This document shows, one piece after another, positions 9,290 to 18,197 of a stretch of 46,086 nt of DNA. The position numbers and the translations under genes were made by a program. The DNA is from Prochlorococcus sp. AG-449-P16 (GTDB lineage: Bacteria; Cyanobacteriota; Cyanobacteriia; PCC-6307; Cyanobiaceae), in assembly GCA_003212175.1 (NCBI GenBank), contig QCQN01000005.1:1-46086 (forward strand), read 5' to 3'. The notes beneath the pieces are model-generated. The model was not told where the DNA came from. It made no database searches and saw only the letters and a program-made list of their open reading frames with translations. Position 1 is the first letter of the stretch. Every line of letters begins with the position of its first letter.

Positions 9290-10840
9290 TTAATATTTTT
9301 TTGTTATTAATTTCCATGGATAAAGATTATCTGAATCGTAAATAATTTCGTACATTTCTTCATCTATTGAGGTATTTTTAGGAATAGAAGCCCAAGCATA
9401 TTCATTTATATTTAAATCTTTAATATTGCTTATGCCATTGCCTAGATTTGGCATAAATAAAGCTAATTTAATAATTCTCTTAGTGGCATTTTCATTACTT
9501 AATCCATCTGTAATAATTTCTACTTTTCTATTTTTTAAATTTTCTTTATAGATGACTTTTTGAGCCTCTATTCTTATTTCTTTGGCTCTGTCATTAAATA
9601 TACCTGCTTGAACTAAGGTCGCGCACATAAGATAAGGACCAATCATAACTAAAATAAATTTATCTTTTATGTTTTTAGTAAAGTATGCAGATAACCAAGA
9701 AATCGAGAAAATACTAATGCATAAGTTTATCAAAATATATTGATTACTATCGACACCTATTGTTGTTTTATTTATACCAATATATATAAGCGATATTAGG
9801 AATAAAGTAGGTATCAATAAGAAAATAATTTTATTTAATATTTTTATTAATTCATTTCTCTTTGTAAAAATATAATCTATGCCAAGAAATGCATTTATAG
9901 ATGTTAATGAAACTATTTGAAGGGGATAATAGGGCGTTTTAGTAGAAAATAAACTGAGCAAAAATAATATTATAAGAGGATATTTGAAAAGAAAAAAATG
10001 TGTTGTCTTATCTTTAGTTTTTGAAGCTTGAAATAAACCAATAAATAGAAATATACTCCAAGGTAAAGTATTAACGCTGAAATTCCATAAGTAATAATAA
10101 AAAGGATTTGTAAATACATTATTCTCAGATAGGCTTAATAGCTTTGAGTAAAGGCCACTATAAGTTTGCCATCCGTTGATCAAAATTATTTGAATACTCC
10201 AAATTGAAAAAGGTATAAATCCAATAAATAAGCCTAACCAAAAATAGAAATTTCTTATTATCTTCGTTTTCCAAAGAAACGGAAATATAGTTAATAAAGG
10301 AATAATAACCAAGTAAGTTTTTAACATTACTGACAGTCCAATCCAAACTCCAGCAAGTATGAAAAAAATTATATTTCCTTTTTTATGAGATTTAACTGAA
10401 GCATATATACCTAAAGTTGTTAGTGAAGCGAATATTAAATCTTGTGTAGCCATATGAAAATAATTAATCCATAAATAAGTTGTAGAAAGGATTAAAGGCG
10501 AAATTATTGCCATAGGTTTATCAGTAAGTTCTTTATGTAATTCATAAGTTAGAAATATCATTAACAAGCCAAAAATTATTGAGGGGATATAGATTGCAAA
10601 TAAATTTTCACCAAATAATTTTTGTGAAAGAGCTATAAGAAATTGAATTCCTATAGTTCTATCATCAACAACAGCACCCCATTTCATAGGGGTAATCCAA
10701 TTATTATTTTTTATAATCCATTTAGCTTGAAGAGCATATATTCCTTCGTCATAAGCAATTAAGCTTCTTTCACCAAAATATAAGATTACTGGAGTTAAGA
10801 AAAAAAATTTTTTAGCGTAAAAAAAAAGTTTATTTTTCAA
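9290..10840 (-). CDS. GT39/ArnT-like polytopic membrane glycosyltransferase
   Basis: This 516-residue protein has an N-terminal membrane span followed by the acidic first-loop motif AYDEGIYALQAKW (D31, E32). That motif marks the PMT/ArnT (GT-C) superfamily, which uses polyprenyl-phosphate sugars as donors on the outer face of the membrane. About ten further hydrophobic helices and a roughly 100-residue C-terminal soluble part are visible. It probably decorates a glycan or lipid acceptor. No polyprenyl-phosphate sugar synthase is obvious nearby, so its donor must be made elsewhere or by one of the glycosyltransferases here. Gaps of about 85 bases separate it from gmd and pseI on the same strand. 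Confidence 0.75.
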   Translation of the reverse strand: MKNKLFFYAKKFFFLTPVILYFGERSLIAYDEGIYALQAKWIIKNNNWITPMKWGAVVDDRTIGIQFLIALSQKLFGENLFAIYIPSIIFGLLMIFLTYELHKELTDKPMAIISPLILSTTYLWINYFHMATQDLIFASLTTLGIYASVKSHKKGNIIFFILAGVWIGLSVMLKTYLVIIPLLTIFPFLWKTKIIRNFYFWLGLFIGFIPFSIWSIQIILINGWQTYSGLYSKLLSLSENNVFTNPFYYYLWNFSVNTLPWSIFLFIGLFQASKTKDKTTHFFLFKYPLIILFLLSLFSTKTPYYPLQIVSLTSINAFLGIDYIFTKRNELIKILNKIIFLLIPTLFLISLIYIGINKTTIGVDSNQYILINLCISIFSISWLSAYFTKNIKDKFILVMIGPYLMCATLVQAGIFNDRAKEIRIEAQKVIYKENLKNRKVEIITDGLSNENATKRIIKLALFMPNLGNGISNIKDLNINEYAWASIPKNTSIDEEMYEIIYDSDNLYPWKLITKKY

Positions 10841-10923
10841 AATTTAGAAAACAAATTCAAATAATTATGGCATAAAAGATAATATATAAATAAAAAACTT
10901 TAGTAAATAAAAGTATAAATATA

Positions 10924-11973
10924 TTATTTTATTTTCTCTAAACTGAACCAAGTTACAGCCTCTGCTCTTTCAACATTCTTTGATAATTTCATTCCAATAA
11001 TTTCATCAAAGTATTTTGGATCTATTCCATAACCAGGTCTTATTCTTTTTATATCATTTTTTGTAAGAATATGACCTTTGGGCAAATCTTTTACAAAGTA
11101 AATTGATCTTCTAAATTTTTTATTGACATTTTCTGATTCCGGTCTTTCAAAATTCTTAGTTCTAGAAGCTTCAAAAGAGAGGTCGCATTCTTTTACTAAA
11201 GATTGAAACTTTTGAGGGGTTATTGAAAAGCTAGAATCAGGACCACATTCTTTATTATCTAATTTAAAGTGTTTTTCTATAGCAGTTGCCCCCAAAGCTA
11301 TTGAAAGTGAAGCTGCCATATTAGAGGTAGTATGATCAGATAAACCTATCTCTACATTAAATTTTTCTTGTAAAAATTTAATGTCACCTAATTGATAATC
11401 AGTAATGTTGGCAGGATATTTACTTATGCAATGAAATAGAAGTATTTGTTCATTTCCCTCTTTAATGCAGCAATTAATTGCATCTTCTATTTCTTTTGGA
11501 TTAGACATCCCTGTTGAGATAAGCATTGGCTTATGTTTTGAGGCAGCATATTTGATTAGAGGTATATCAGTAATCTCAAATGATGCAATTTTATATGCAG
11601 GCGTATCTAACTCTTCAAGAAGATCAATTGCCGTTTCATCAAAAGGTGTAGAAAAAATTGTTAATCCAATTTTTTTTGAAAATCTGAAAAGTTCTTCATG
11701 CCACTCATATGGTGTTTGAGCCATTTTATAAAGTTCATAGAGATTATATCCTTTCCAAATACCTTCATTTATTAAGAAATCCTTTTTAAAAGAATTTAAA
11801 GTCATTGTATCTGGAGTGTAAGTTTGTATTTTTACGGCACTTGCTCCTGATTCTTTTGCTGCTTTTATTGACTCTTTAGCTCTTTGGATATCGCCTCCAT
11901 GATTAGCTGATAATTCAGCTATTATGTATGGTCTTTGACATTTACCAATTTTTCTACCATTGATTTCAAGCAT
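10924..11973 (-). CDS. pseI: Pseudaminic acid synthase (NeuB family)
   Basis: It condenses a 6-deoxy-2,4-diacetamido hexose with phosphoenolpyruvate to give a nonulosonic acid. The sequence follows Campylobacter PseI, from memory, more closely than NeuB or LegI: RPYIIAELSANHGGD near 18-32, AVKIQTYTPDTMTLNS, TPYEWHEELF, AYKIASFEITD, EVGLSDH-type IEIGLSDHT and LGATAIEKHF. A C-terminal SAF/antifreeze-like domain covers about 285-349 (RSIYFVKDLPKGHIL). Length is 349 residues, as expected. It starts three bases after the tandem-GNAT gene and ends the nonulosonate operon. Confidence 0.88.
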   Translation of the reverse strand: MLEINGRKIGKCQRPYIIAELSANHGGDIQRAKESIKAAKESGASAVKIQTYTPDTMTLNSFKKDFLINEGIWKGYNLYELYKMAQTPYEWHEELFRFSKKIGLTIFSTPFDETAIDLLEELDTPAYKIASFEITDIPLIKYAASKHKPMLISTGMSNPKEIEDAINCCIKEGNEQILLFHCISKYPANITDYQLGDIKFLQEKFNVEIGLSDHTTSNMAASLSIALGATAIEKHFKLDNKECGPDSSFSITPQKFQSLVKECDLSFEASRTKNFERPESENVNKKFRRSIYFVKDLPKGHILTKNDIKRIRPGYGIDPKYFDEIIGMKLSKNVERAEAVTWFSLEKIK

Positions 11974-11976
11974 TTA

Positions 11977-12837
11977 TCAGTTTGATAGTTTATATGTTAC
12001 TTGGATTTTTATTAAATCAAGGGAATCAATTATTTTTATTAAATCTTTATTTGAATTAGCAATATTAATAAAAAAATAACTAGGAATAAGAGATTTAACT
12101 TCTTTTTGTGGTGAAAAGTTTTTTAGAATAAAATTAAACACTTCTTTAATAATAGATTCAGTGGGATAATTTATGTTAATTCCTATGGAGTTATCAAGTT
12201 TAAGATAAAATGAACCAATTGCCTCTCCAAATAAATAAACTATATACCACTTAAAATAAGGATTATTTTTTATAAAGATCCTATGTTTTTCATAACTGGG
12301 CAAATTCTTGTGACTTATATTATGCTTTCTTTTTTTTAATAATTCGTACAGTATTTCGCAGTCTGAATAATCAACTTTTTTGAATTTTAATTCTTCTCTT
12401 TTTTCCATTACAACAATATTATTAAATTCTTTAATCACATCAAATCCTGCTGAATAGAATAATCTTTTACTCATAATATTTTCTTTTTTAATCTCGGCTA
12501 TTAAAATACTTTTAATTTTTTTTTTGTACTCGCTAATAACATTTTCTAAAAATAACAGTCCAATTCCTCTGCCTCTAAAATCAGGATTTATATTTATGGA
12601 AATTTTGGATTGATTTAGATTTTTTTCATAATCAAGTCTGCAGACTCCTAATTTATTCAAGTTCAATTCAGCGATATAAAAATCAATATTTGGATTATTT
12701 ATCGCATTTTTAAACCAAATTAAATGTTCCTCCTGTGAAATCTCGTTTTGTTTAATAGACATTTTTCTAGTTTGTAAATCATTTCTCCATTTAAATAAAT
12801 CTTTAGAGTCTTCTTTTATAATCTTTCTTATTCGCAT
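11977..12837 (-). CDS. PseH-like N-acetyltransferase with a second C-terminal GNAT-like half
   Basis: Residues 1-145 form a complete GNAT domain. It opens with the PseH-like MRIRKIIKEDSKDLFKWRND, continues EEHLIWF, and has the acetyl-CoA loop NPDFRGRGIGLLFLEN and the NIMSKRLFYSAGFDV end. PseH acetylates the 4-amino group made by PseC. Residues about 150-286 (ELKFKKVDYSDCEILYELL onward) resemble the start of another GNAT-type domain with a WYIVYLFGEAIGSFYLKL strand pair, but no clear acetyl-CoA loop. At 286 residues the protein is nearly twice normal PseH length. The second half is not PseG, which has a GT-B fold. It sits between the fusion gene and pseI, as expected for PseH. Confidence 0.72.
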   Translation of the reverse strand: MRIRKIIKEDSKDLFKWRNDLQTRKMSIKQNEISQEEHLIWFKNAINNPNIDFYIAELNLNKLGVCRLDYEKNLNQSKISININPDFRGRGIGLLFLENVISEYKKKIKSILIAEIKKENIMSKRLFYSAGFDVIKEFNNIVVMEKREELKFKKVDYSDCEILYELLKKRKHNISHKNLPSYEKHRIFIKNNPYFKWYIVYLFGEAIGSFYLKLDNSIGININYPTESIIKEVFNFILKNFSPQKEVKSLIPSYFFINIANSNKDLIKIIDSLDLIKIQVTYKLSN

Positions 12838-12923
12838 TTATTGATCTTACAGTTAATTAAGCAAAGAAACTTTTTTTTAGTTTACATTATTTGGATTACA
12901 TAGTTACTCAAAAAGTTATTTCC

Positions 12924-14951
12924 TTAATTAAGTCTTTCAAATCCATTATGGCAGAGTGGATGTTCAATAAATTTATTAACATCATAACCATTTTCGCATT
13001 TATTGATTAATTCAAAAACCTCATTAAGTCCATTTGCATAACTATCAAAAATTGTAGAATTATGCGTTGTTGCTAAGTAGCAACTAGTTGATGCGAGAAA
13101 CCCCTTTTTAAGCATTTCTTGGGTAATTAATGTTTTGTATTCTCTATTCTTTTGGGGAAATGCAAATCCGCTTAAAGCTTTTATTCCGTATATTTTAATT
13201 TCTAAATTATTTATACGTGCAAGTTCTAACCATATTTTTCTAAGTTGTTCTCCTTTCTTTGTTATTTGTTCCCAGCTTTTTTCTCTTTTCATTATTTCTA
13301 AAGTCTTTAGAGCCGCGGTTGGTCCTATACGTTCAGTCCAAAAAGTGCTGCTAATAAAAGTTGTTTGGGCTGCTTCCATGATTGATCTTTTACCAATAAT
13401 TGAAGTTATTGCATATCCATTCCCTAATGCCTTTCCGAAAATTGCCATATCAGGAAAAATATTATATTTTTTGTGAAGACCTCCATATGTTTCTCTAAAA
13501 CCGGAAGTACATTCATCAAAAATTAAAATAATATTTTTTTCATTACAAATTTTTCTTACTTCTTCTAAGAAACCTTCTTTTGGAGGTATTGTTCTTTCCA
13601 CTTCCATTTTTATAGCCGCTAAATCATATTTACTGACAATACTTTTTAGCTGATCTAAATTATTGTAACTAAAGGGTTTGATGCTCCCCTCAAGAGATTT
13701 TGGAACACCATTAGGTTCTAATCCTTTAATTAGATGTTCCTCAAGCCCCTTTTTATTATTTAAGTTACTTGCAAGATACCAATCATGCCAACCATGATAT
13801 CCACATATCGCTACCGTGTCCTTACCTGATGCAGCCCTCGCAATTCTTATACTAATTGCATTAGCTTCACCTCCTGTTCTCGCAAATCTAACCATTTCAG
13901 CCCAAGGATGTAATTCAATTAATTTTTCTGCTAATAAAACCTCTTCAGGACAATTAAGACTTGATAAATTACCGTTTCTTACATTAGCTGAAACCACTTC
14001 GTCTATTTCAGGTTGGCAATATCCCAAAGAATTTGTACCAACTCCCATCAAAGCCATATCAATAAATTTATTTTTGTCTAAGTCCCATATTTCACAACCT
14101 TTAGCTCTAGAAAAATAGGCAGGCCATTTATCTGGCAAAAATAATTCAGGCCTTTTTGATAAAAGCATACTTCCTCCTGGAATTACTTTCTTTGCTCTTC
14201 TCCACAATTTTTGTGATTGATCCAAATATGCTCCTTCATTTCTTTTGTATCTGGAATTAATTCTAACTAATTCAGGATTATTCTTAAGGATTTTAATTAT
14301 TTCGTGCCAAGGTGTGTCAATATCTACCTCATAATTTAAGAAAAGCTGTCTCGCTAAAAAAAGATCTTCGTATTCATCTATTGTTACCCTAAAGTCTTCA
14401 AAATTTTTTTCGTAAGTTAAAGAGCCCACTTTAAAATTTCCAGATTCTCTTATCCATGGAGTAACATGCTCTCTACTTTTTTTGTTAATACATTTTTTGT
14501 TTGCAATTAAAAGTGCTGCCTTCGAAAAAATTTCTAAATCAAATCCATCTGGAAGACTTGGAGGATAACAATTAGAAAGATAATCAAATTCATCAGAATT
14601 AAATTTATTTACTAAATCTGAAATTAGTTCGTGATCTAAAAAAGGACAATCTGCAGTTATTCTTATAAAATTATCAGCATCTGATACTTCCGCTGCTAAA
14701 CAAAATCTACTTAAAACATCATTTTCACTTCCTCTTATAACTATTAAATCTAATGCTTTTGCCTCATCCGATAATTCATTATCAATTGAATTATCTGTTG
14801 TAGCCAAAATTATATTATTTATCAAATTACTTTTTCTAATTCTTTCAACAAGAATTTCTAATATGGATTTACCATTTATTTCAGCAAGAACTTTTTTGGG
14901 TAATCTTTTTGATCCTAGTCTTGCTTGGATAATAATATCAATTTTTTTCAT
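12924..14951 (-). CDS. SpsF-like cytidylyltransferase fused to a GSA-type class III aminotransferase
   Basis: This is a 675-residue two-domain protein. Residues 1 to about 230 are an SpsF-type sugar nucleotidyltransferase: IIIQARLGSKRLPKKVL at 6-22, RITADCPFLD at 97-106, and VTIDEYEDL near 189. It probably activates the nonulosonic acid with CTP, replacing PseF. Residues about 245-675 are a PLP enzyme like glutamate-1-semialdehyde aminotransferase: GGEANAISIR, GYHGWHD at 394-400, LIFDECTSGF with D479, and the Schiff-base lysine K507 in FGKALGNGY. Both active sites look intact. The chain is continuous with no frameshift. The substrate of the aminotransferase half is unknown; it may modify the same sugar. 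Confidence 0.85.
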   Translation of the reverse strand: MKKIDIIIQARLGSKRLPKKVLAEINGKSILEILVERIRKSNLINNIILATTDNSIDNELSDEAKALDLIVIRGSENDVLSRFCLAAEVSDADNFIRITADCPFLDHELISDLVNKFNSDEFDYLSNCYPPSLPDGFDLEIFSKAALLIANKKCINKKSREHVTPWIRESGNFKVGSLTYEKNFEDFRVTIDEYEDLFLARQLFLNYEVDIDTPWHEIIKILKNNPELVRINSRYKRNEGAYLDQSQKLWRRAKKVIPGGSMLLSKRPELFLPDKWPAYFSRAKGCEIWDLDKNKFIDMALMGVGTNSLGYCQPEIDEVVSANVRNGNLSSLNCPEEVLLAEKLIELHPWAEMVRFARTGGEANAISIRIARAASGKDTVAICGYHGWHDWYLASNLNNKKGLEEHLIKGLEPNGVPKSLEGSIKPFSYNNLDQLKSIVSKYDLAAIKMEVERTIPPKEGFLEEVRKICNEKNIILIFDECTSGFRETYGGLHKKYNIFPDMAIFGKALGNGYAITSIIGKRSIMEAAQTTFISSTFWTERIGPTAALKTLEIMKREKSWEQITKKGEQLRKIWLELARINNLEIKIYGIKALSGFAFPQKNREYKTLITQEMLKKGFLASTSCYLATTHNSTIFDSYANGLNEVFELINKCENGYDVNKFIEHPLCHNGFERLN

Positions 14952-14960
14952 TGAGGAGAA

Positions 14961-15854
14961 TTATTTATAAATCCATTTTCTTGGATCTATGTCATTAATA
15001 TTATCCCATCTGAAATCACTGTAATTAAAGTTTGTATTGATTAGTTTTTCAGAGTTCCAACTTTGATTTATAGTTTTAAGTTCTAAATGATTTGTAACGC
15101 CGAATAATATTAATTCTGGAAAGTCTAAATTTTTAATAAAAGAGATAGCTGAATCCATTAAACTCAATTTTCTTGATCGAACTTCACTTTCATAAAGATT
15201 ATGATGGCTCAAGAATGATTTATTAATATAATTAGGCCATTTAATTGCTTCTTGAAGTAAAAGTCCCTGAAGAAATATGCTTCTTATATGTATTGAAATA
15301 TCATATTTTAAAAGTTTTTTAATAAATGAATCCCTCAGTAATCTTTGATCATATATTGAAATAGGCATTTGTACTACATCTATTTCTTCTAAGGGGATAC
15401 CTTCTAAATCAGATTCTTCATAAATAGATATTCCTATTCTTTTAATTCTTCCTTGAGACTTTAGTTGATTTAACCATTCTAATAATAGTTGACTATTTAC
15501 TTTCTTCAAATCATTTGAATTATGTAATAAGTAAGAGTCAATATTATTTCTTTTTAAATTTTTAAGTGTTTCTTTAAAATTTTCTTCTAAAGCAGTAATA
15601 CTTTTATCTGTATATGAATCTTTTATTCCAGAACTAAATTTTGTTATGAATTTTAAACTTTTATTTTTTAATTTATTTCCTATTAGTGATTCTGAATTCC
15701 CATAACTATTCGCGGTATCAAAAAATGAGATGTTGTAATTCAATGCATTTTCAAGAATTAAATCAATTTCTTCATTAGAGGGTTTGCCAAATTGATTTGT
15801 TATTCCATAGTTACTACCAAATTGAGCGGTACCTAAACATAATTGAGCTTTCAT
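14961..15854 (-). CDS. Aldo/keto reductase of the nonulosonate operon
   Basis: This 297-residue TIM-barrel oxidoreductase begins LCLGTAQFGSNYGI, typical of aldo/keto reductases in sugar clusters. The catalytic tetrad is present: D46 and Y51 in FFDTANSYGNSE, K72 in FITKFSSG and H111 in SYLLHNSND. It would use NAD(P)H to reduce or oxidise a sugar carbonyl. Members of this family often sit beside SpsF-like and NeuB-like genes, but their step is not settled. It begins one base after pseC ends and stops nine bases before the fusion gene, so it is an integral operon member. Confidence 0.82.
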   Translation of the reverse strand: MKAQLCLGTAQFGSNYGITNQFGKPSNEEIDLILENALNYNISFFDTANSYGNSESLIGNKLKNKSLKFITKFSSGIKDSYTDKSITALEENFKETLKNLKRNNIDSYLLHNSNDLKKVNSQLLLEWLNQLKSQGRIKRIGISIYEESDLEGIPLEEIDVVQMPISIYDQRLLRDSFIKKLLKYDISIHIRSIFLQGLLLQEAIKWPNYINKSFLSHHNLYESEVRSRKLSLMDSAISFIKNLDFPELILFGVTNHLELKTINQSWNSEKLINTNFNYSDFRWDNINDIDPRKWIYK

Positions 15855-15855
15855 A

Positions 15856-17049
15856 TTATGAGGTTAATTTTTTTAGCAATAAAGATATTCTTTTTAGTTC
15901 AGAATTAGTTATTTCAGGATATATAGGAAGAGAAAATGCTCTAGATGCGTAATCTTCAGATTGAGGAAAATCTCCCTTTTTAAAGCCAAGTTTTTTATAG
16001 TACGGTTGAAGGTGAACTGGTGAATAATGTAGTTGAACCCCAATATTATTTTCTCTCATTCCGGTAAAAACCCTTTTATGAATTGATTTATTTTTTAACT
16101 TTATAATTGCTAAATGAAATGCAGAATAAACATTATTTGGAACTTCTATTAAGTTTAATGTTGAATAATTTAATAACTCTTTATACTTATGATGAATTAT
16201 ATTTCTTTTAGCAACTATTTTTTCAAGTCTTTTTAGTTGACTTAAGCCTAAAGCAGCTTGCATCTCATTCATTCTGTAATTGTAACCCAAGTCTTGCATT
16301 TCATATTTCCATTCTCCTTCACTTTTTTCTTCAAATCTTTTTTTATCTTTAATTATGCAATGAGAACGTAAGTCTCTCATTTTTTGCGCATATTTTTGAT
16401 TATTAGTAACTGAAATCCCACCTTCTCCAGTAGTTATTATTTTTACAGGATGAAAACTAAAAATTGATATATCACTATAGCGGCAATTCCCAACTGGTTT
16501 ATTTTCATACTTTCCACCTAAAGCATGGCTAGCATCCTCAATAATTGAAAATCCATACTTTTTCGAAAGTTTATAAATCTCTTTCATTTCGCAGCTGCTT
16601 CCACCAAGATGAACTGCTACTACAATCTTGGGCAATTTCTTTTCTAATTGTGCCTTTTTTAATTTTCTTGTTAATGCATCTATTGAAATTAGAGCTGAAT
16701 CTTTATCTATGTCAATAAAATCAACTTTAGCGCCACAATAAATGCCACAATTTGCAGATGCTACGAAAGTTATAGGAGATGTCCATAAATAATCTCCTTT
16801 TCCAAGACCTAACGCTAAACAAGCTATATGTAATGCACTTGTAGCACTATTTACAGCAATTGCATGTTCTACATTAACTTTCTTTGTTATTTCTTTTTCA
16901 AATTCTTCGAGTAAGCTTCCTTGAGTTAAGAAGTCACTTTTCATTACTTTAACAACTGCTTTAATATCATCCCGATTTATATACTGCTTGCCATAAGGTA
17001 TATAATTTGAATTTTTTTTTAAATTTTTAAAAAGGTTTAAAATCTCCAT
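15856..17049 (-). CDS. pseC: UDP-4-amino-4,6-dideoxy-N-acetyl-beta-L-altrosamine transaminase
   Basis: This DegT-family PLP aminotransferase converts the PseB product to its 4-amino sugar using glutamate. PseC-type landmarks are YIPYGKQYINRDDI near 17-30, KSDFLTQG at 38-45, VNSATSALHIACLALG, IEDASHALG at 170-178 and the PLP lysine in FSFHPVKIITTGEGG (K203 counting from this start). Length is normal at about 397. The ATG at 17049 is preferred; an in-frame TTG lies one codon upstream. Either way the start lies inside the 3' end of pseB, a 23-base overlap that implies translational coupling. Confidence 0.9.
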   Translation of the reverse strand: MEILNLFKNLKKNSNYIPYGKQYINRDDIKAVVKVMKSDFLTQGSLLEEFEKEITKKVNVEHAIAVNSATSALHIACLALGLGKGDYLWTSPITFVASANCGIYCGAKVDFIDIDKDSALISIDALTRKLKKAQLEKKLPKIVVAVHLGGSSCEMKEIYKLSKKYGFSIIEDASHALGGKYENKPVGNCRYSDISIFSFHPVKIITTGEGGISVTNNQKYAQKMRDLRSHCIIKDKKRFEEKSEGEWKYEMQDLGYNYRMNEMQAALGLSQLKRLEKIVAKRNIIHHKYKELLNYSTLNLIEVPNNVYSAFHLAIIKLKNKSIHKRVFTGMRENNIGVQLHYSPVHLQPYYKKLGFKKGDFPQSEDYASRAFSLPIYPEITNSELKRISLLLKKLTS

Positions 17050-18043
17050 CAATGTGTTTTTTAATTAAGTTTCTAATTTCTTTTATAGTCAAGAATTTTT
17101 GGTTTTTACCAGAATTATACTGAAATCCTTCTGGTACTTTTTTGCATAGAGGAAATACCTTATTATGTTTTCCTAGATGATATTCAGAATTAGGGAGAAT
17201 TGCATAGAAATCACCGATGTCTATAGTTGTAAAAGATTCTGCAGTTGTTATTAAGTCTTCATGGACTTTTTCTCCTGGCCTAATTCCTATAATTTTGGTT
17301 TCGCAACTTGGACCTATAGCTTCTGCAACATCAGTAATTTTATAGCTGGGTATTTTGGGAACGAAAATTTCTCCACCAATTGAATTTTTTAAGGCCCATA
17401 AAACCATATTTACTCCTTCGATTAAAGAAATATTAAATCTTGTCATGAATTTAGAAGTTATGGGTAAAATTTTTTCGTTTTTTTTAATTTTATTTAGAAA
17501 AAAAGGAATTACAGACCCTCTTGATCCCATAACATTCCCATATCTGACAGTTGAGAATTTAATTTCTCGATTCCCTTTAATATTATTAGCTGCAACAAAT
17601 AATTTGTCAGCACACAATTTTGTAGCCCCGTAAAGATTTACTGGTCCTGCAGCCTTATCAGTGCTTAATGCGACAACATTTTTTACATCTGAATCTAGGC
17701 ATGCTTGTATAACATTTTCTGCTCCTAAGACATTAGTTTTAACAAATTCCATTGGATTATATTCTGCTGCAGGAACTTGTTTAAGTGCAGCTGCATGTAC
17801 CACTGTATTTACATTTTCTAGTGCTCTTTTAAGTCTATCTTTGTCTCTTACATCTCCAATAAAGAATCTTAATTGAGGAAATTTATTCTCAGGATATAGT
17901 TGTTGTAATTCCCATTGTTTAAGTTCATCTCTACTATAAATAACAACCCTTTCGACATTTTCCTTTGATAATATTTCTTTTATAAAAGCTTTCCCGAAGC
18001 TTCCAGTTCCACCAGTTATAAGTATTTTTGTTGAATCGACCAA
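17027..18043 (-). CDS. pseB: UDP-GlcNAc 4,6-dehydratase (5-inverting)
   Basis: The enzyme makes UDP-2-acetamido-2,6-dideoxy-beta-L-arabino-hexos-4-ulose, the first step of the pseudaminic pathway. Residues 8-18 contain the cofactor loop LITGGTGSFGK. The residues that distinguish PseB/FlaA1 are present: D129-K130 in LSTDKAAGP and Y138/K142 in NLYGATK. RYGNVMGSRGSVIPFF and GEIFVPKIPS are also family-typical. It has 338 residues. The start is a TTG at 18043; the frame is open further upstream, but I see no better start codon before the stop at 18110-18112. It is the first gene of the nonulosonate operon. Confidence 0.93.
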   Translation of the reverse strand: MVDSTKILITGGTGSFGKAFIKEILSKENVERVVIYSRDELKQWELQQLYPENKFPQLRFFIGDVRDKDRLKRALENVNTVVHAAALKQVPAAEYNPMEFVKTNVLGAENVIQACLDSDVKNVVALSTDKAAGPVNLYGATKLCADKLFVAANNIKGNREIKFSTVRYGNVMGSRGSVIPFFLNKIKKNEKILPITSKFMTRFNISLIEGVNMVLWALKNSIGGEIFVPKIPSYKITDVAEAIGPSCETKIIGIRPGEKVHEDLITTAESFTTIDIGDFYAILPNSEYHLGKHNKVFPLCKKVPEGFQYNSGKNQKFLTIKEIRNLIKKHIDGDFKPF

Positions 18044-18197
18044 ATTACTTAACTTATATGTATTACAAGAATACCTTTTTAAGTTGTCCCTTAAGTAAAT
18101 AGATGATATTTATTAATCTTTTTATTATTTATATTTTTAGGTTAATTGGAATAATATACTTAAAGTTATCTTGAAATAGATCAAATAAATCCATTAA

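Noticed and set aside
11977-12837. Second half of the tandem GNAT protein as a fused PseG
   Set aside because: PseG is a GT-B protein of about 270-350 residues with a glycine-rich GxGH loop; the 140-residue half has neither the size nor the motif.
13135-13476. Open frame of 113 codons on the plus strand inside the fusion gene
   Set aside because: It is antisense to the intact PLP domain, has no recognisable motif, and is best explained as an overlap artefact.
12924-14951. Fusion gene as the haem-pathway hemL
   Set aside because: The aminotransferase half is fused to a nucleotidyltransferase and lies inside a nonulosonate operon; the housekeeping hemL is expected elsewhere.
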